This document shows positions 43,418 through 53,605 of a DNA stretch of 58,974 nucleotides, in pieces. A program made the position numbers and the translations under genes. The first letter of the stretch is position 1, and every line of letters starts with the position of its first letter. The notes under the pieces were generated by a model. The model saw only the letters and a program-made list of their open reading frames with translations, was not told where the DNA came from and made no database searches. Source of the stretch: an uncultured Candidatus Competibacteraceae bacterium (GTDB taxonomy: Bacteria; Pseudomonadota; Gammaproteobacteria; Competibacterales; Competibacteraceae); contig CAIRMO010000004.1 of the NCBI GenBank assembly GCA_903879705.1, positions 1 to 58,974 of the forward strand. Reading direction: 5' to 3'.

Positions 43418-43668
43418 CGGACGGCGCGGCAGTCCCCCTCGTGGGGACTGTTTAAGCGCCGCTCTTTTGGGTAACATCTCCCGCAACAGGTCGTGATAAC
43501 CAAGCGACCCATCGCAAACCATAAAAGCCGCCGGGCTAGCGGTGTTAGCCTGTGGAGAGACTGTAAATCCTGTTTCGGCGAAAGCGGACATAGGTTGGAC
43601 TCAGTGAAGCAGGAAAACCTGATAGTGATGTCAGGAATCCCCGTCCTTCAGGGCGGGGAGGATGTCAA
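43390..43668 (+). mobile_element. IS200/IS605-type element remnant (short, non-autonomous)
   Basis: The left hairpin CCCCGGCAT-TC-ATGCCGGGG (43390-43409) is perfect. A second structured region, GGCGC...CAGTCCCC-CTCGT-GGGGACTG...GCGCC (43424-43470), follows. A TnpB C-terminus-like ORF then runs to a right end reading TCCCCGTCCTTCAGGGCGGG then GAGGATGTCAA, which is typical of IS605/IS1341 right ends and the 3' end of their omega-RNAs. No tnpA and no TnpB catalytic domain are present in the roughly 280 bp. The flanking genes on both sides are broken at its edges. Confidence 0.55.
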
Positions 43669-43711
43669 GTCTATCGCTTCTTCTACTGGACACAACCCGG
43701 GAACCCGCTGA
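43493..43711 (+). pseudogene. TnpB C-terminal remnant inside the IS element
   Basis: A GTG-initiated frame of 72 codons. RASGVSLWRDCKSCFGESGH then DSVKQENLIVMSG resembles the last residues of TnpB/IS1341 proteins, which end in a [ST]xKQE motif just before the right-end hairpin. The RuvC and zinc-finger domains are absent, so no guide-directed nuclease is made. The ORF runs past the IS end into the flank only by chance. Confidence 0.45.
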
Positions 43712-44028
43712 CGATCAACCGGATGGCGATCCAGCTCTGCGATGCTTACGGCGATGATCTATTGCCGCAAATCCAGTCTGGAGGCGACGATGAGGATGAG
43801 GAAAATCAGGTCTACGCTCGCGAACAAGCCCATGAGTTGCAGCAAACAATGCGGACCATGCGGCGGTCAGCCTATACCCTGCGCAAGGCGCTACAACATT
43901 TCAGTCAGGAACCGGATACGTTCTGGCAGTTACCGGAGCGACCCGATCTGAAGCGTGACATTAAGGCGTATCCCCCGGAACTCGCTGCGATGATGCTGCG
44001 GAAACCGCACGAGCAGCGCGGTTCATAG
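43669..44028 (+). pseudogene. 5'-truncated gene downstream of the IS remnant
   Basis: From the IS right edge the frame reads VYRFFYWTQPGNPLTINRMA and continues IQLCDAYGDDLLPQIQ, then a helical acidic segment (DDEDEENQVYAREQAHELQQ) and the end MMLRKPHEQRGS. No start codon precedes the first readable residues; the first internal ATG (43723) would drop 18 coding-like codons. It is not recognised and is not the missing tail of DUF4276, so the element replaced or deleted DNA between two different genes. 44029-44154 hold nothing recognisable. Confidence 0.5.
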
Positions 44029-44154
44029 AGCGTGAGAGACTGCTTACTCCCTCACCGCCACACCGCTCCACTCGCTGATAACCGCGCGGCAGCGGCTTGT
44101 CCCACCGGCCCCGTTCACCGGCGTAACCGTCCAGATCCGCCTGGTGCAGCTCGG

Positions 44155-44691
44155 CTATCTGGGTTGTTTCGCCATCTGGCCGCACAGCACATCGCCCTCA
44201 TGAAGTGCAACCAGATCGCCGCCTGGTTTTAGATCCCTGCAATACCATTGAACCGTGATTTCATTGCGCAGCAGGCGTTTGATTCCAAACGTGGGTTGAA
44301 TCCGCGCATAAAGCGGCGCTTCTGGCTCTTCGTCCAGTGGTTGAATCGTTACCGGAATGCCGTCCCTGCCAAACCATCCAGTCGGCGTCAGTCGGGCCAT
44401 GACCGGCGCGCACTCGCACAACAGACTATTGGCGGTATTCAACCGTCGGGTTTGCCCGCGCTCCAGATACCAAATCAACCCGCCTAGCAGCGCCATGATC
44501 GGCAACAGGATTAAACCCATCAGCGCCAACCGCAACAGATCGGCGACTTGCCCACTGGCGAAGGCCGTCACGGTAAAAATCAGCGTGGTGCTGGCCGCCG
44601 TGAGAAACAGCAACAGGCTTAACCACCGCAACAAACGACGCTGGGCACTGGCCTGCTTTTGCAGGGCGGGATGGAGTGACTGGCTGGTCAT
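44155..44691 (-). CDS. Membrane protein with two transmembrane helices
   Basis: 178 residues from the ATG at 44691 (MTSQSLHPALQKQASAQRRL); an earlier ATG at 44721 is in the IS-like hairpin flank and less likely. Two hydrophobic segments (LLLFLTAASTTLIFTVTAFA near 24-43 and LALMGLILLPIMALLGGLIW near 53-72) are followed by a roughly 100-residue soluble domain (LNTANSLLCECAPVMARLTP, GRDGIPVTIQPLDEEPEAPL, RNEITVQWYCRDLKPGGDLV). No family was recognised. It lies alone between the IS remnant and lpd, and a TnpB-type right-end hairpin sits just upstream. Confidence 0.65.
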   Translation of the reverse strand: MTSQSLHPALQKQASAQRRLLRWLSLLLFLTAASTTLIFTVTAFASGQVADLLRLALMGLILLPIMALLGGLIWYLERGQTRRLNTANSLLCECAPVMARLTPTGWFGRDGIPVTIQPLDEEPEAPLYARIQPTFGIKRLLRNEITVQWYCRDLKPGGDLVALHEGDVLCGQMAKQPR

Positions 44692-44728
44692 GCTGGGGAT
44701 TCCTGCGTTAGAAGTTCGCACCGTCCGA

Positions 44729-44760
44729 CCTCCTCCCCGCCCTGAAGGACGGGGAGGAGG
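44729..44760 (-). repeat. Second IS605-type end hairpin, inverted relative to 43638-43668
   Basis: CCTCCTCCCCG...CGGGGAGGAGG has an 11-bp stem with a small apex. Its reverse complement shares TCCCCGTCCTTCAGGGCGGG with the element right end at 43638-43668, so the 1.1 kb between the two is bracketed by inverted copies. It lies between the membrane gene and the end of lpd and could also work as an end-of-transcript hairpin. Confidence 0.75.
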
Positions 44761-44790
44761 TCAACTTGGTTATACCCACTCTAATCCTGA

Positions 44791-46224
44791 TCAGGCATTG
44801 ATCTTGTGCAGGGCGCGACCGTGGACCGCCAGCGCCGCCTCGTGCATGGCCTCATACAAAGTCGGGTGGCCGTGGATGGTGCGGGCCACATCTTCGCTGC
44901 TGGCGTGGAACTCCATCGCCAGCACCGCTTCCTGCACCAGTTCCGACGCAAACGGGCCGATGATATGGCAGCCCAGCAACAAGTCGGTTTCGGCGTGGGC
45001 CAGCATCTTAACCATCCCGGAAGCTGCTTCCATCGCCTTGGCCCGGCCATTGGCGGCAAAGGGGAAGGTGCCGATTTTGTAAGGAATGCCCTCGGCCTTG
45101 AGCGCTTGCTCAGTCTTGCCGACCCAGGCGATTTCGGGGTTGGTGTAAATCACCCACGGAATGGCGTCGTAATTGAGATGTCCATGCTGGCCAGCGATAT
45201 TTTCGGCCACCATCACCCCTTCTTCAGACCCTTTGTGCGCCAGCATCGGCCCGCGCACTACGTCGCCAATCGCGTAGACCCCCGGCAGGTTGGTTTCGCA
45301 CTCGTCATTAACGTGGATATAGCCGCGCTCGTCGAACAGTAGCCCGGCTTCCGGCGCGGCGACGTTATCGGTATTGGGCCGGCGCCCGACCGACACCAGC
45401 AGCTTGTCCACCGTAATCTCGTGATCGCCGGTCCTGTCCTTGAACGACACCACAACGCTATTAGTCGTTTTACGAGTTGCCGTGACGCGGGTCTCCATAC
45501 GGATATCCAGCCCCTGCTTCTTGAACTGACGCAACGCATCGCGGGCGATTTGCTGATCGGCCAGCGCCAGAAAGTCTTCGACCGCCTCCAGCATGATGAC
45601 CTTTGCGCCGAGCCGGCTCCACACGCTGCCCAGTTCCAGCCCGATCACGCCTGCGCCAATCACGCCCAGCGTCGCCGGCACCTGGCGAAAATCCAGCGCC
45701 CCGGTCGAATCCACAATCAGCCCTTCGACGTTATCCACCGGCGCAGCGCCGATGTCGATGGGCTGGGAACCGGTAGCGATAATCACCTGATCGGCACTGA
45801 CTATTTCCACCGAACCGTCGCGGGCGGTCACTTCCACCTGTCGGTCGGCCAGCAGCGTGCCGTGGCCCTTGAGCCACTCCACGCCATTGGCCTTGAACAG
45901 GGCGCTGATGCCCCCGGTCAACTGCACGACGATCTCTTCCTTGCGGGCCATCATCTGGTCGAGATTCAGATTGACGCCCTCGACGTGGATGCCGTGGCGG
46001 TCGATGCCTTCCTTCAGGCGATGGTAATGCTCGGAGGATTCGAGCAAAGTTTTGGACGGAATGCAGCCCACGTTGAGGCAGGTGCCGCCAAGCGCCGGTT
46101 CATTCTTGAAGTTGATCCATTTTTCCACGCAGGCCGTTTCCAGCCCCAGTTGGGCGCAGCGGATCGCCGCCACATAACCGGCGGGGCCACCGCCGATCAC
46201 CACTACATCGTAAGTCTTGGCCAT
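44791..46224 (-). CDS. lpd: Dihydrolipoamide dehydrogenase (E3 of 2-oxoglutarate dehydrogenase)
   Basis: 477 residues from the ATG at 46224, which has GAAGG 8 bp upstream; the ORF could extend 3 codons to a GTG at 46233. This FAD flavoprotein reoxidises the E2 lipoyl group and reduces [22 protein letters not shown] is the FAD-binding start, [13 protein letters not shown] near residue 45 is the redox disulfide, a second Rossmann motif [16 protein letters not shown] sits near 180, and the catalytic His-Glu region is [15 protein letters not shown] near 450. It is the third gene of the sucA-sucB-lpd operon, 15 bp after sucB. E3 in this operon points to 2-oxoglutarate use rather than to pyruvate dehydrogenase. 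Confidence 0.96.
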   Translation of the reverse strand: MAKTYDVVVIGGGPAGYVAAIRCAQLGLETACVEKWINFKNEPALGGTCLNVGCIPSKTLLESSEHYHRLKEGIDRHGIHVEGVNLNLDQMMARKEEIVVQLTGGISALFKANGVEWLKGHGTLLADRQVEVTARDGSVEIVSADQVIIATGSQPIDIGAAPVDNVEGLIVDSTGALDFRQVPATLGVIGAGVIGLELGSVWSRLGAKVIMLEAVEDFLALADQQIARDALRQFKKQGLDIRMETRVTATRKTTNSVVVSFKDRTGDHEITVDKLLVSVGRRPNTDNVAAPEAGLLFDERGYIHVNDECETNLPGVYAIGDVVRGPMLAHKGSEEGVMVAENIAGQHGHLNYDAIPWVIYTNPEIAWVGKTEQALKAEGIPYKIGTFPFAANGRAKAMEAASGMVKMLAHAETDLLLGCHIIGPFASELVQEAVLAMEFHASSEDVARTIHGHPTLYEAMHEAALAVHGRALHKINA

Positions 46225-46239
46225 GAGGGACACCTTCTA

Positions 46240-47523
46240 TCAGACGTTCAGCAGCAACCGGGCGGGGTCTTCGATGCCTTCCTTAATCGCGACCAGAAAG
46301 GTCACGGCTTCCTTGCCATCGATGATCCGGTGATCGTAGGAATGGGCGACGTACATCATGGGCCGGATCACCACCTGGCCGTGTTCCGCCACCGGCCGAT
46401 CCTTGGTGGCGTGCATGCCCAGAATGCCGCTTTGCGGGGGATTGAGAATCGGCGTGGACATCAGCGAGCCGAACACGCCGCCGTTGGTGATGGTGAAGGT
46501 GCCACCGGTCATTTCTTCAACGGTCAGCGTTCCGTCCTTGGCCTTCTTGCCCAATTCACCAATGGCTTTTTCAATGTCGGCAATGCCCATTTGATCCACG
46601 TCGCGCAGAATCGGCACGACCAGCCCACGCGGTGAAGACACCGCCACGCCAATGTCGTAATAGCCGTGATAAATGATGTCGTTGCCGTCAATCGCGCCAT
46701 TCACTGCCGGGAACCGTTTCAGCGCCTCAACCACCGCCTTGACGAAGAAGCCCATGAAACCGAGCCGAACGCCGTGCTTGTTCTCGAACGGGTCCTTGTA
46801 GCGATTCCGCAAGTCCATCACCGGTTTCATGTTGATTTCATTGAACGTAGTCAACATGGCGGTGGTGTTTTTCGCCATCAGCAGCCGTTCTGCGATCCGG
46901 GCGCGCAGCCGGGTCATCGGCACCCGCTGTTCCAGCCGGCCTTGGGTGTCAGGCGCGAGCGGTGGCGCTGTAAATCCTCCCTGCCCCCCGGCAAATCCCC
47001 CCTGCTCCCCTTTGTCAAAGGGGGGTGGCGAAGCCGGGGGGATTACGGCCACCGCCAGAGCGCCGGTCTTGCGCGCTTCGAGATAGGCCAGCACATCGCC
47101 CTTGGTGACCCGGCCACTGCGGCCAGACCCCGGAATTCGGGCCACATCCAAACCATGTTCAGCGGCCAGGTGCCGCACCGCCGGACTCAGCCCGTCCAAA
47201 TCGACCGGCCCGGTAGGAACAGCCACCGGGGTCGGGGCGAAAACGGGGGCTGGCGCGGAAACCAGGGCCGGAACTGCTGCAACCGCACCTTCTTCCAGCG
47301 TCGCGATCACTTCGCCAGTCGCCACGATGGCTCCTTCCTCACGCAAGATCGCGCTCAGCACCCCATCCGCCGGAGCGGGAATGTCCAGCACCACTTTATC
47401 GGTTTCCAGATCAACCAGGTTTTCACCGCGCTTAACCGGATCGCCCGGCTTCTTTTTCCAGTTGATCAGGGTGCCGTCGGCGACGGATTCGGGCAAAGTC
47501 GGGACTTTCACTTCTACGGTCAT
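46240..47523 (-). CDS. sucB: Dihydrolipoyllysine succinyltransferase (E2 of 2-oxoglutarate dehydrogenase)
   Basis: 427 residues. N-terminal lipoyl domain (1-77) with [17 protein letters not shown] around the lipoylated Lys (K43-44); peripheral subunit-binding domain near 115-150 ([32 protein letters not shown]); catalytic core from about 195 ([15 protein letters not shown]) ending with [14 protein letters not shown], the His-Asp catalytic motif. It carries the succinyl group from SucA to CoA. The linker between the second and third domains contains [20 protein letters not shown], which is not normal E2 sequence but the translation of a palindromic repeat inserted in frame (46972-47044). The core motifs are intact, so the protein is likely still functional. 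Confidence 0.96.
   Translation of the reverse strand: MTVEVKVPTLPESVADGTLINWKKKPGDPVKRGENLVDLETDKVVLDIPAPADGVLSAILREEGAIVATGEVIATLEEGAVAAVPALVSAPAPVFAPTPVAVPTGPVDLDGLSPAVRHLAAEHGLDVARIPGSGRSGRVTKGDVLAYLEARKTGALAVAVIPPASPPPFDKGEQGGFAGGQGGFTAPPLAPDTQGRLEQRVPMTRLRARIAERLLMAKNTTAMLTTFNEINMKPVMDLRNRYKDPFENKHGVRLGFMGFFVKAVVEALKRFPAVNGAIDGNDIIYHGYYDIGVAVSSPRGLVVPILRDVDQMGIADIEKAIGELGKKAKDGTLTVEEMTGGTFTITNGGVFGSLMSTPILNPPQSGILGMHATKDRPVAEHGQVVIRPMMYVAHSYDHRIIDGKEAVTFLVAIKEGIEDPARLLLNV
46972..47044 (-). repeat. Palindromic repeat inserted in frame in sucB
   Basis: Contains CCCCTTTGTCAAAGGGG (stem) followed by GGTGGCGAAGCCGGGGGGATT, with a second shorter AAATCCTCCCTGCCCCCC unit at its end. The plan (CCCCT...AAGGGG, GGTGGCG, CCGGGG) parallels the repeat at 6271-6352 and elsewhere but the sequence is a different subfamily. 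It adds about 24 codons without a stop or frameshift. Confidence 0.85.
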
Positions 47524-47579
47524 GGTATCGGTTTCCCTTGTATGGTTCCGGGGGGTCGTTTGGTCTGAGCCACCAGTGG

Positions 47580-50408
47580 TTACTGGCCCAGAGCCTCATT
47601 GACGAGTCGCTGCTGCTGTTCAACATGGACGCTGTGATACCCGACGGCGGGCGATGCCAGCGGCGGGCGGCCCGCGTAAACCAGCTTCTGGTGCGGCTTC
47701 AAACCCCGCTCCAGGTGATGCAGGCTCTGGTACCACGCGCCCTGATTCTTCGGTTCTTCCTGACTCCAGACAATGTCCGTCAGATTCGGATACTGATTCA
47801 GGGTCTGGTTGTAAAGCGCCTGTGGGAACGGGTAGAGCTGCTCGATGCGGATAATGGCGACGTTTTCCAGCTTCCGCTCGCGGCGGGTTTCCAGCAGGTC
47901 GTAATACACCTTGCCGCTGCACGCCACCACCCGGGTAATCCTGGCCGGATCGTGGGCATCGATCTCCTGGATGATCTCCTGGAAGCTACCTTCAGTCAGA
48001 TCTTCGAGCGTGTTGACCGCCAGCCGATGCCGCAACAAGCTCTTGGGCGTCATCACCACCAACGGTTTACGGAAGCTGCGTTTCATTTGCCGGCGCAGCA
48101 TGTGGAAACATTGCGCTGGGGTTGAAGGCACCACGACCTGGATGTTGTTCTCGGCGCACAGTTGCAGGTAGCGCTCCATCCGGGCCGAGGAATGTTCCGG
48201 CCCCTGCCCTTCAAAGCCGTGCGGCAGCAGCATCACCAGCCCGCACAGCCGGCCCCATTTGGTCTGGCCGGAGGTAATAAACTGGTCAATCACCACCTGA
48301 GCGCCATTGGCGAAGTCGCCGAACTGCCCTTCCCAGACCGTCAAACCATTCGGCTCGGCGGTAGCGTAGCCGTACTCAAAGCCCAGCACCGCTTCTTCGG
48401 ACAGAATCGAGTCGATGACCATGAACGTGGGCTGGCCGGGGTACAGATTCGCCAGCGGGACATAACTAGTGCCGTCTTTCTGATTGTGCAGCACCGAGTG
48501 ACGATGGAAAAAGGTGCCACGGCCACAGTCCTGACCGGAAATCCGCACCAGATAGCCTTCCTTGAGCAACGTCGCGTAAGCCAGATTCTCGGCAAAGCCC
48601 CAATCCAGCGGCAACGCACCCGCCGCCATCTTGCGCCGGTCATCCATGAGCTTGGCGACCCGTGGGTGCATTTCCAGGCCCCCCGGCGTTTTCAACAACC
48701 GTTCCGACAGATCATGAATCATCGTCAGCGGCACTGCGGTAGGCACCGGGAGGCCCCAGTCTTCATTGCTATACAGCGTCCAGTCGATGAATTTTGGCCC
48801 CTTGGTGATGGGCAGGGTGGGACGGGACACCTGCTGCCCGGCGTCCATCTTGGCGCGATATGTCGCCTGCATCGCCTCAAAATCGTGGTCGGTGATCACG
48901 CCCTCGGCGACCAGCTTCCCGGCGTACAACGTAGCGGTCGTCTTCCGCGCCCGGATTTTCCTGTACATCATTGGCTGGGTGGCGGCGGGTTCGTCCGCTT
49001 CGTTGTGACCTAGCCGCCGGTAGCAAACCATGTCGATGACCACATCCTTGTTAAAGGTCATCCGGTACTCCAGCGCCAGCCGGGTGACGAACAGCACCGC
49101 CTCGGGATCATCGCCGTTCACATGGAAGATCGGGGCCTGCACCATCTTGGCGACGTCGGTGCAATACAGCGCCGAGCGGGTGTCGAGCGGGTTGCTGGTG
49201 GTGAAGCCGATCTGGTTGTTGATGACGATATGCACCGTGCCGCCGGTGCGATAACCGCGCACCTGCGAGAGTTGCAGGCCCTCCATGTTCACGCCCTGAC
49301 CGGCGAATGCGGCGTCGCCATGAATCAGTATCGGCATCACCGTATTAAACGGGGGGGTTTCCGCGCCGGGTTCCCGCCGTCGCTCCATCCGGGCGCGAAC
49401 CGAACCTTCCACCACCGCATTGACGATTTCCAGGTGCGACGGATTAAACGCCAGCGCCAGATGCAGCGGCCCGCCGGGGGTTGCCACATCGGAGGAGAAA
49501 CCCATGTGATATTTCACATCGCCGGCACTGCCCACCCGACGCTTGCCTTCGAATTCCTCGAACAGTTCGGCGGGCGCTTTACCGATGATATTGACCAGCA
49601 CATTCAAACGGCCACGGTGGGCCATGCCGATCACGATTTCCTGCACCCCTTGGGCACCGGCCTGTTGCACCAGGTCGTCCATCATCGGGATCAGGCTCTC
49701 GCCGCCTTCCAGCGAAAAGCGTTTCTGCCCGACATAGCGGGTGTGCAGATAACGCTCCAGCCCCTCGGCGGCGACCAGCCAGTGCAGCAATTCTTTACGT
49801 TGCCCGGCATTGAGATCGAGCTTGGCGCGCCGCCCTTCCAGCCGTTGCTGAATCCAGCGCTTCTCGCTCGTCTCATTGATGTGCATATATTCAGAACCAA
49901 TCGTCCCGACGTACACCTCGCGGATCAGGGTGAGGATTTCTCGCAGCGGCCACTGCGCGGGCGCAACCAGCGAGCCGGTATTGAACGAGGCGTTCATGTC
50001 CGCATCGCTCAGACCGTGATAAGCCGGGTCGAGATCGGGAGCCGGGGGCCGTTCACGCAAGCGCAACGGATCCAGATCGGCGGCTTTGTGGCCCCGGTTG
50101 CGGTAGGCGTTAATGATCCGCAGCACCGAGGCCTGTTTTTCTGCCGCAGCAGGACTCAACACCTGGACGTTGCCGCTGGCCTTGACCGCAGACGTTGCCG
50201 CCAACCGGGTAAAGGCATCGCGGATCGGGCCGTGGGCGACATCGCTGGCGGCGGCGGTCTGGCCCGGCAATGCCCCGAAATACTGTTGCCAGTTAGCGCT
50301 GACCGATGCCGGATCGCTCAGAAAGCGTTCGTACAGGTCCTCGATGAAAGCCGCGTTGCCGCCGAACAGAGGCGAACTTTGGCGAAATTGCTCGATGAGT
50401 GTGTTCAT
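47580..50408 (-). CDS. sucA: 2-oxoglutarate dehydrogenase E1 component
   Basis: 942 residues, full length (E. coli 933). The thiamine-diphosphate-dependent decarboxylase that commits 2-oxoglutarate to succinyl-CoA in the TCA cycle. Signature segments are [60 protein letters not shown] (ThDP-binding GDA) and [17 protein letters not shown]. The C-terminal transketolase-like half has [20 protein letters not shown]. It is first of the sucABlpd operon; 56 bp separate it from sucB. In many proteobacteria a sdh operon precedes sucA; here dksA is divergent instead. Confidence 0.97.
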   Translation of the reverse strand: MNTLIEQFRQSSPLFGGNAAFIEDLYERFLSDPASVSANWQQYFGALPGQTAAASDVAHGPIRDAFTRLAATSAVKASGNVQVLSPAAAEKQASVLRIINAYRNRGHKAADLDPLRLRERPPAPDLDPAYHGLSDADMNASFNTGSLVAPAQWPLREILTLIREVYVGTIGSEYMHINETSEKRWIQQRLEGRRAKLDLNAGQRKELLHWLVAAEGLERYLHTRYVGQKRFSLEGGESLIPMMDDLVQQAGAQGVQEIVIGMAHRGRLNVLVNIIGKAPAELFEEFEGKRRVGSAGDVKYHMGFSSDVATPGGPLHLALAFNPSHLEIVNAVVEGSVRARMERRREPGAETPPFNTVMPILIHGDAAFAGQGVNMEGLQLSQVRGYRTGGTVHIVINNQIGFTTSNPLDTRSALYCTDVAKMVQAPIFHVNGDDPEAVLFVTRLALEYRMTFNKDVVIDMVCYRRLGHNEADEPAATQPMMYRKIRARKTTATLYAGKLVAEGVITDHDFEAMQATYRAKMDAGQQVSRPTLPITKGPKFIDWTLYSNEDWGLPVPTAVPLTMIHDLSERLLKTPGGLEMHPRVAKLMDDRRKMAAGALPLDWGFAENLAYATLLKEGYLVRISGQDCGRGTFFHRHSVLHNQKDGTSYVPLANLYPGQPTFMVIDSILSEEAVLGFEYGYATAEPNGLTVWEGQFGDFANGAQVVIDQFITSGQTKWGRLCGLVMLLPHGFEGQGPEHSSARMERYLQLCAENNIQVVVPSTPAQCFHMLRRQMKRSFRKPLVVMTPKSLLRHRLAVNTLEDLTEGSFQEIIQEIDAHDPARITRVVACSGKVYYDLLETRRERKLENVAIIRIEQLYPFPQALYNQTLNQYPNLTDIVWSQEEPKNQGAWYQSLHHLERGLKPHQKLVYAGRPPLASPAVGYHSVHVEQQQRLVNEALGQ

Positions 50409-50515
50409 GTTTGTTTGCTTGTTTCAATCCTTGTGGTCCTGGATGAGCCATTGCGGCGGGCCGGGTGATTAGTGAAGTAATCACTGGAAATTATAGCGAT
50501 AGCGCGGGTACGGAT

Positions 50516-50553
50516 AAACCGGCGTTCGGGGTTTATTCCGAGCCGGTTTTTGC
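50516..50553 (+). terminator. Terminator-like hairpin in the sucA-dksA divergent region
   Basis: AACCGGC...GCCGGTT with an inner TCGG/CCGA pair and a run of five T. It lies on the plus strand, 135 bp before dksA and behind sucA (which reads away), so it cannot end a known plus-strand gene. It could be an attenuator in the dksA leader or the end of a short unseen RNA. The rest of the 278-bp gap (50409-50686) shows no ORF; promoters for both genes must lie here. Confidence 0.4.
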
Positions 50554-50686
50554 CATGCGCGGCGGGCTGCGGTACATTTTCCCCCAATGGCCTCGGCAAG
50601 TGCCGCAGTCAGCGTCGTGGCGGATGGAGCGATCGCCGGTTCCGCTGCTTCAAACCAGACCCGATTTAAGATAAGAGGGAATCGCG

Positions 50687-51112
50687 ATGGCCTCCACTCA
50701 TTCGCCTGTGCAAACCGCGCCCGCCGCCTACCCGCCCGCCGCAGGCGAACCCTATATGAGCGGCACACAACGGCTACATTTCCGCCAGGCGCTGCTGGAC
50801 TGGAAACAGGAGCTGATCGACGAGGTTAGCCGCACGGTTAACCACATGCAGGACGAATCCGCTGCCTTTCCTGATCCCAACGACCGCGCTACCCAGGAAG
50901 AAGAATTTAGCCTGGAATTACGCACCCGCGACCGGGAGCGCAAATTGATCAAGAAAATCAGTGAGTCGCTGGCGCAGATCGACAGCGGCGATTATGGCTA
51001 TTGCGAGGGATGCGGGGTGGAAATCGGCCTGCCAAGGATGCAGGCGCGCCCGACCGCGACCTTGTGCATCGATTGCAAGAGGCTGGAAGAAATCCGCGAA
51101 AAGCAGGGCTGA
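50687..51112 (+). CDS. dksA: RNA polymerase-binding transcription factor DksA
   Basis: 141 residues. It binds the RNA polymerase secondary channel and works with ppGpp at rRNA and amino-acid promoters. The coiled-coil tip FPDPNDRATQEEEFSLELRT has the DxxDxA motif and the four-cysteine zinc site is intact (CEGCGVEIG and CIDCKRLEEI). Its length is close to the 151 residues of E. coli DksA. The ATG is preceded by AAGAGGGA. An intact dksA should be followed by gluQRS; here only a truncated copy remains. Confidence 0.96.
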   Translation: MASTHSPVQTAPAAYPPAAGEPYMSGTQRLHFRQALLDWKQELIDEVSRTVNHMQDESAAFPDPNDRATQEEEFSLELRTRDRERKLIKKISESLAQIDSGDYGYCEGCGVEIGLPRMQARPTATLCIDCKRLEEIREKQG

Positions 51113-51124
51113 TCGTCGGCGCGT

Positions 51125-51271
51125 ATGGCGAAACCGACGCCTCCGCGTGGCCGGTTCGCGCCTTCCCCGACCGGGCCGCTGCATTTTGGTTCGCTGATTG
51201 CCGCGCTCGGCCTTATTCTGGAGGCCCGTTGCCTTCCGCTACGCCGATCTCCTTATGGCGCATTCCAGTAG
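51125..51271 (+). pseudogene. gluQ: 5' remnant of gluQRS (glutamyl-Q tRNA-Asp synthetase)
   Basis: 48 codons start at an ATG 12 bp after dks[21 protein letters not shown] followed by [28 protein letters not shown] is the class I HIGH-type N-terminus of GluQRS (HFGS), and gluQRS normally follows dksA in Gammaproteobacteria. The match ends there and the frame closes with a TAG inside the opposite comEC end, so a deletion joined gluQRS to comEC. The remaining 240 or so residues are missing. Confidence 0.85.
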
Positions 51272-53595
51272 CGGCGCTGATTTCGGCGATAGCGTTCCGG
51301 TTCCAGCGCCCGGCCCGGTTCCACCCGGAAGGTCAGCGCCCCTTCCTCCGCCGGATCGAGTACCGTCGCGCCGGTCGCCTGATAACGGGCCACGGTATCG
51401 GGACGCGGGTAGCCAAAGCGGTTGCGATAGCCGGTCGCCAACAGAATGTAGCGAGGCCGTACCGCATTGAGAAAAGCCGGCGTAGACCGATTGCGGTGGC
51501 CGTGGTGCGGCGCGACCAGAATCTCCGCCGCCAGCCCGGTTCCCTCACTTGCCGCCAGCGCCGTTTCTGCGCTGCTCTCAATATCGCCGGTCAGCAACAC
51601 CCGGCCTGCCGCACCTTCCACCCGCAGCACACACGAAGCATTGTCGGCACTGAAGCCACTGTTCGGCGGATGTAAAATCTGGAATCGCACCCCGTCCCAG
51701 TCCCAGGTCTGCCCCGCACGGCACGGTTCCGCACCGTCAATCGGCGTCTGTTCCGGGGCCGAGGTCAGAATCTGCGCGACCGGCATCAACTCCCGCAATG
51801 ACCGCACTCCGCCGGTATGTTGTCCGTCGGCATGACTCACCATCAGCAGATCCACCTGAGTCGCACCCTGCCGGCGCAGGAAGGGCACCACCACCGCCCG
51901 CCCGGCATCGAGCGTCGTGCCCAGTTTCACCCCGGTGTCATAGACCAGCACATGATGCTGGGTCTGCACCACCGCTGCCGGCCCTGATCCTGCGTCCAGA
52001 AAGGTGAACCAGAACCCGCCCGGTTCCGGCCCGACCGCTGGCGGCCATAGCAAGGGCAGGCAGAGCGGCACACCGAGCCAGCGTCCCGGCAAGCCACGCG
52101 GGGCGAGCAGCAACGCCATTCCCGACAGGGCGAAAACCAGCGTCCACAGCGGCGGGGCGGGCCGGTACAGCACCATCCCCGGCCACCGATCCAGCCAGAC
52201 CATGAGGTGCCACAACCCGTCCAGGGTCAGCGCCGCCAGCTCCAGCAACGCGGTTTGCACCGCATCGCCGAGCGGTCCAGCCAGCGCTGCCAGCAGGGTC
52301 AGCGGCAGCACGGTGCAATCGACCCACGGAATCGCGATCAGGTTGGCGAGGGGCGACCACAGCGGGAATTGCTGAAAAAACATCAGGGTCGGCGGCAACA
52401 TCGCCAAGGTGATATTGAGTTGCAAGCCGACGGTTTGACCGAACAACCGGCCCTCACGCCAGCGCCCGCTGACCGAATAGAGAATCACCGCCACCGCCCC
52501 GAATGACAGCCAAAAACCGGCCATGAGCGGCGCTTCCGGATCAGTGATTAGCACCGCCAGCAGCGCCAGCGCCAGAATCCGGCTGGGGACGACCGGACGT
52601 TGCAGCAACAGCGCGGTCATTGCGACCGCCGCCATCAGGAACGAGCGTTGCGCCGGAACCGACAGCCCGGACAGCAGGGTGTAGCCGCCCGCGCCCAGGA
52701 TCGTTGCCAGAGCGGCAGCGCGGGTCGCCGGCCAGCGTAGCGCCAGAGCCGGACTCCAGCTCCAGCCGAACCAGATCAGCCCAAACACGATTCCGGCTAC
52801 CAGACCGATATGCGATCCGGAAATTGACATCAGGTGGCCGATACCGACCCGGTTCAGCAGTTCCCATTGCCACGCGGTAATGCCGCTCTCATCGCCGACC
52901 GCCAGCGCCACCAGAATGCCGGTGTAGGGATTGCCGGGCAGCAGGCGATAGAAGGTATCGACGACCCGCTGGCGGTAGCGATCCAGCGGATAACGCTCAG
53001 CCTCGGCCAGCCGTTGTGGCGGGGGATGGGCGCGGATATTGCCGGTAGCGACGATGCCATTGGCGTACAGCCAGCGTTCGTAATCGAAGCCACCGGGGTT
53101 GAGCAGGCCGTGCGGACGCTTGAGGCGCACCATCAACCCCCAGCGGTCGCCGACCCGCAATTCGGGCCGCTGCTTCAAGGCATCCTTGCTGCGCTCGCTG
53201 CCATCCCACCACGACAGGCGCAAGCGGCCAGTAAACGGAACCGGTTGCTCGCCGCGTTGCGCCCGTGCGGCCTCAAATTCAAAGCGGATGCTGCGCGGTT
53301 CGCGGTCGGGAATGGCGGCGATCCAGCCTTCCACCCACAATTCCACCCCTTCCAGTTCCGCCGGCAACGCTATCGGTGGCGCAGCCAGCAGCACCGCCCA
53401 TAAAAATCCGGCCACGCCCCAGGCGGGCAGCCGCACGCGAGGAACGAAGACGAGCGCCAGGACCACTGCGGGCAGGGCCAGCGTCCAGCTCCGGGCGGGC
53501 AATTCGGGCAGGCGGTGCAGCAGCAGGATTCCGGCCAAAAAGGCGATGGCTCCAAGGCGCATCAGTCTGAAATTCCCCCAAAACCAGGGTGACAC
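51253..53595 (-). CDS. comEC: DNA internalization-related competence protein ComEC/Rec2
   Basis: 780 residues. The channel that carries single-stranded DNA across the inner membrane in natural transformation. It has an N-terminal hydrophobic and OB-like part, a competence domain with repeated membrane helices ([13 protein letters not shown]-type, [20 protein letters not shown] near residue 275, [19 protein letters not shown]) and a C-terminal metallo-beta-lactamase-like domain ([18 protein letters not shown] near 610, [23 protein letters not shown] near 700). Full length for Gammaproteobacteria. Its last codons overlap the gluQRS remnant. Confidence 0.93.
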   Translation of the reverse strand: MSPWFWGNFRLMRLGAIAFLAGILLLHRLPELPARSWTLALPAVVLALVFVPRVRLPAWGVAGFLWAVLLAAPPIALPAELEGVELWVEGWIAAIPDREPRSIRFEFEAARAQRGEQPVPFTGRLRLSWWDGSERSKDALKQRPELRVGDRWGLMVRLKRPHGLLNPGGFDYERWLYANGIVATGNIRAHPPPQRLAEAERYPLDRYRQRVVDTFYRLLPGNPYTGILVALAVGDESGITAWQWELLNRVGIGHLMSISGSHIGLVAGIVFGLIWFGWSWSPALALRWPATRAAALATILGAGGYTLLSGLSVPAQRSFLMAAVAMTALLLQRPVVPSRILALALLAVLITDPEAPLMAGFWLSFGAVAVILYSVSGRWREGRLFGQTVGLQLNITLAMLPPTLMFFQQFPLWSPLANLIAIPWVDCTVLPLTLLAALAGPLGDAVQTALLELAALTLDGLWHLMVWLDRWPGMVLYRPAPPLWTLVFALSGMALLLAPRGLPGRWLGVPLCLPLLWPPAVGPEPGGFWFTFLDAGSGPAAVVQTQHHVLVYDTGVKLGTTLDAGRAVVVPFLRRQGATQVDLLMVSHADGQHTGGVRSLRELMPVAQILTSAPEQTPIDGAEPCRAGQTWDWDGVRFQILHPPNSGFSADNASCVLRVEGAAGRVLLTGDIESSAETALAASEGTGLAAEILVAPHHGHRNRSTPAFLNAVRPRYILLATGYRNRFGYPRPDTVARYQATGATVLDPAEEGALTFRVEPGRALEPERYRRNQRRYWNAP

Positions 53596-53605
53596 CTGGC
53601 CGGAT

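Noticed and set aside
33867-44162. A shared 22-bp word TGGTGCAGCTCGGCTATCTG(GG) in hbd and at 44141-44162
   Set aside because: It is isolated, its flanks differ completely, and it encodes a common helix in hbd; probably chance, though a micro-duplication is possible.
49122-50468. A 448-codon plus-strand frame
   Set aside because: Antisense of sucA, whose motifs are unambiguous.
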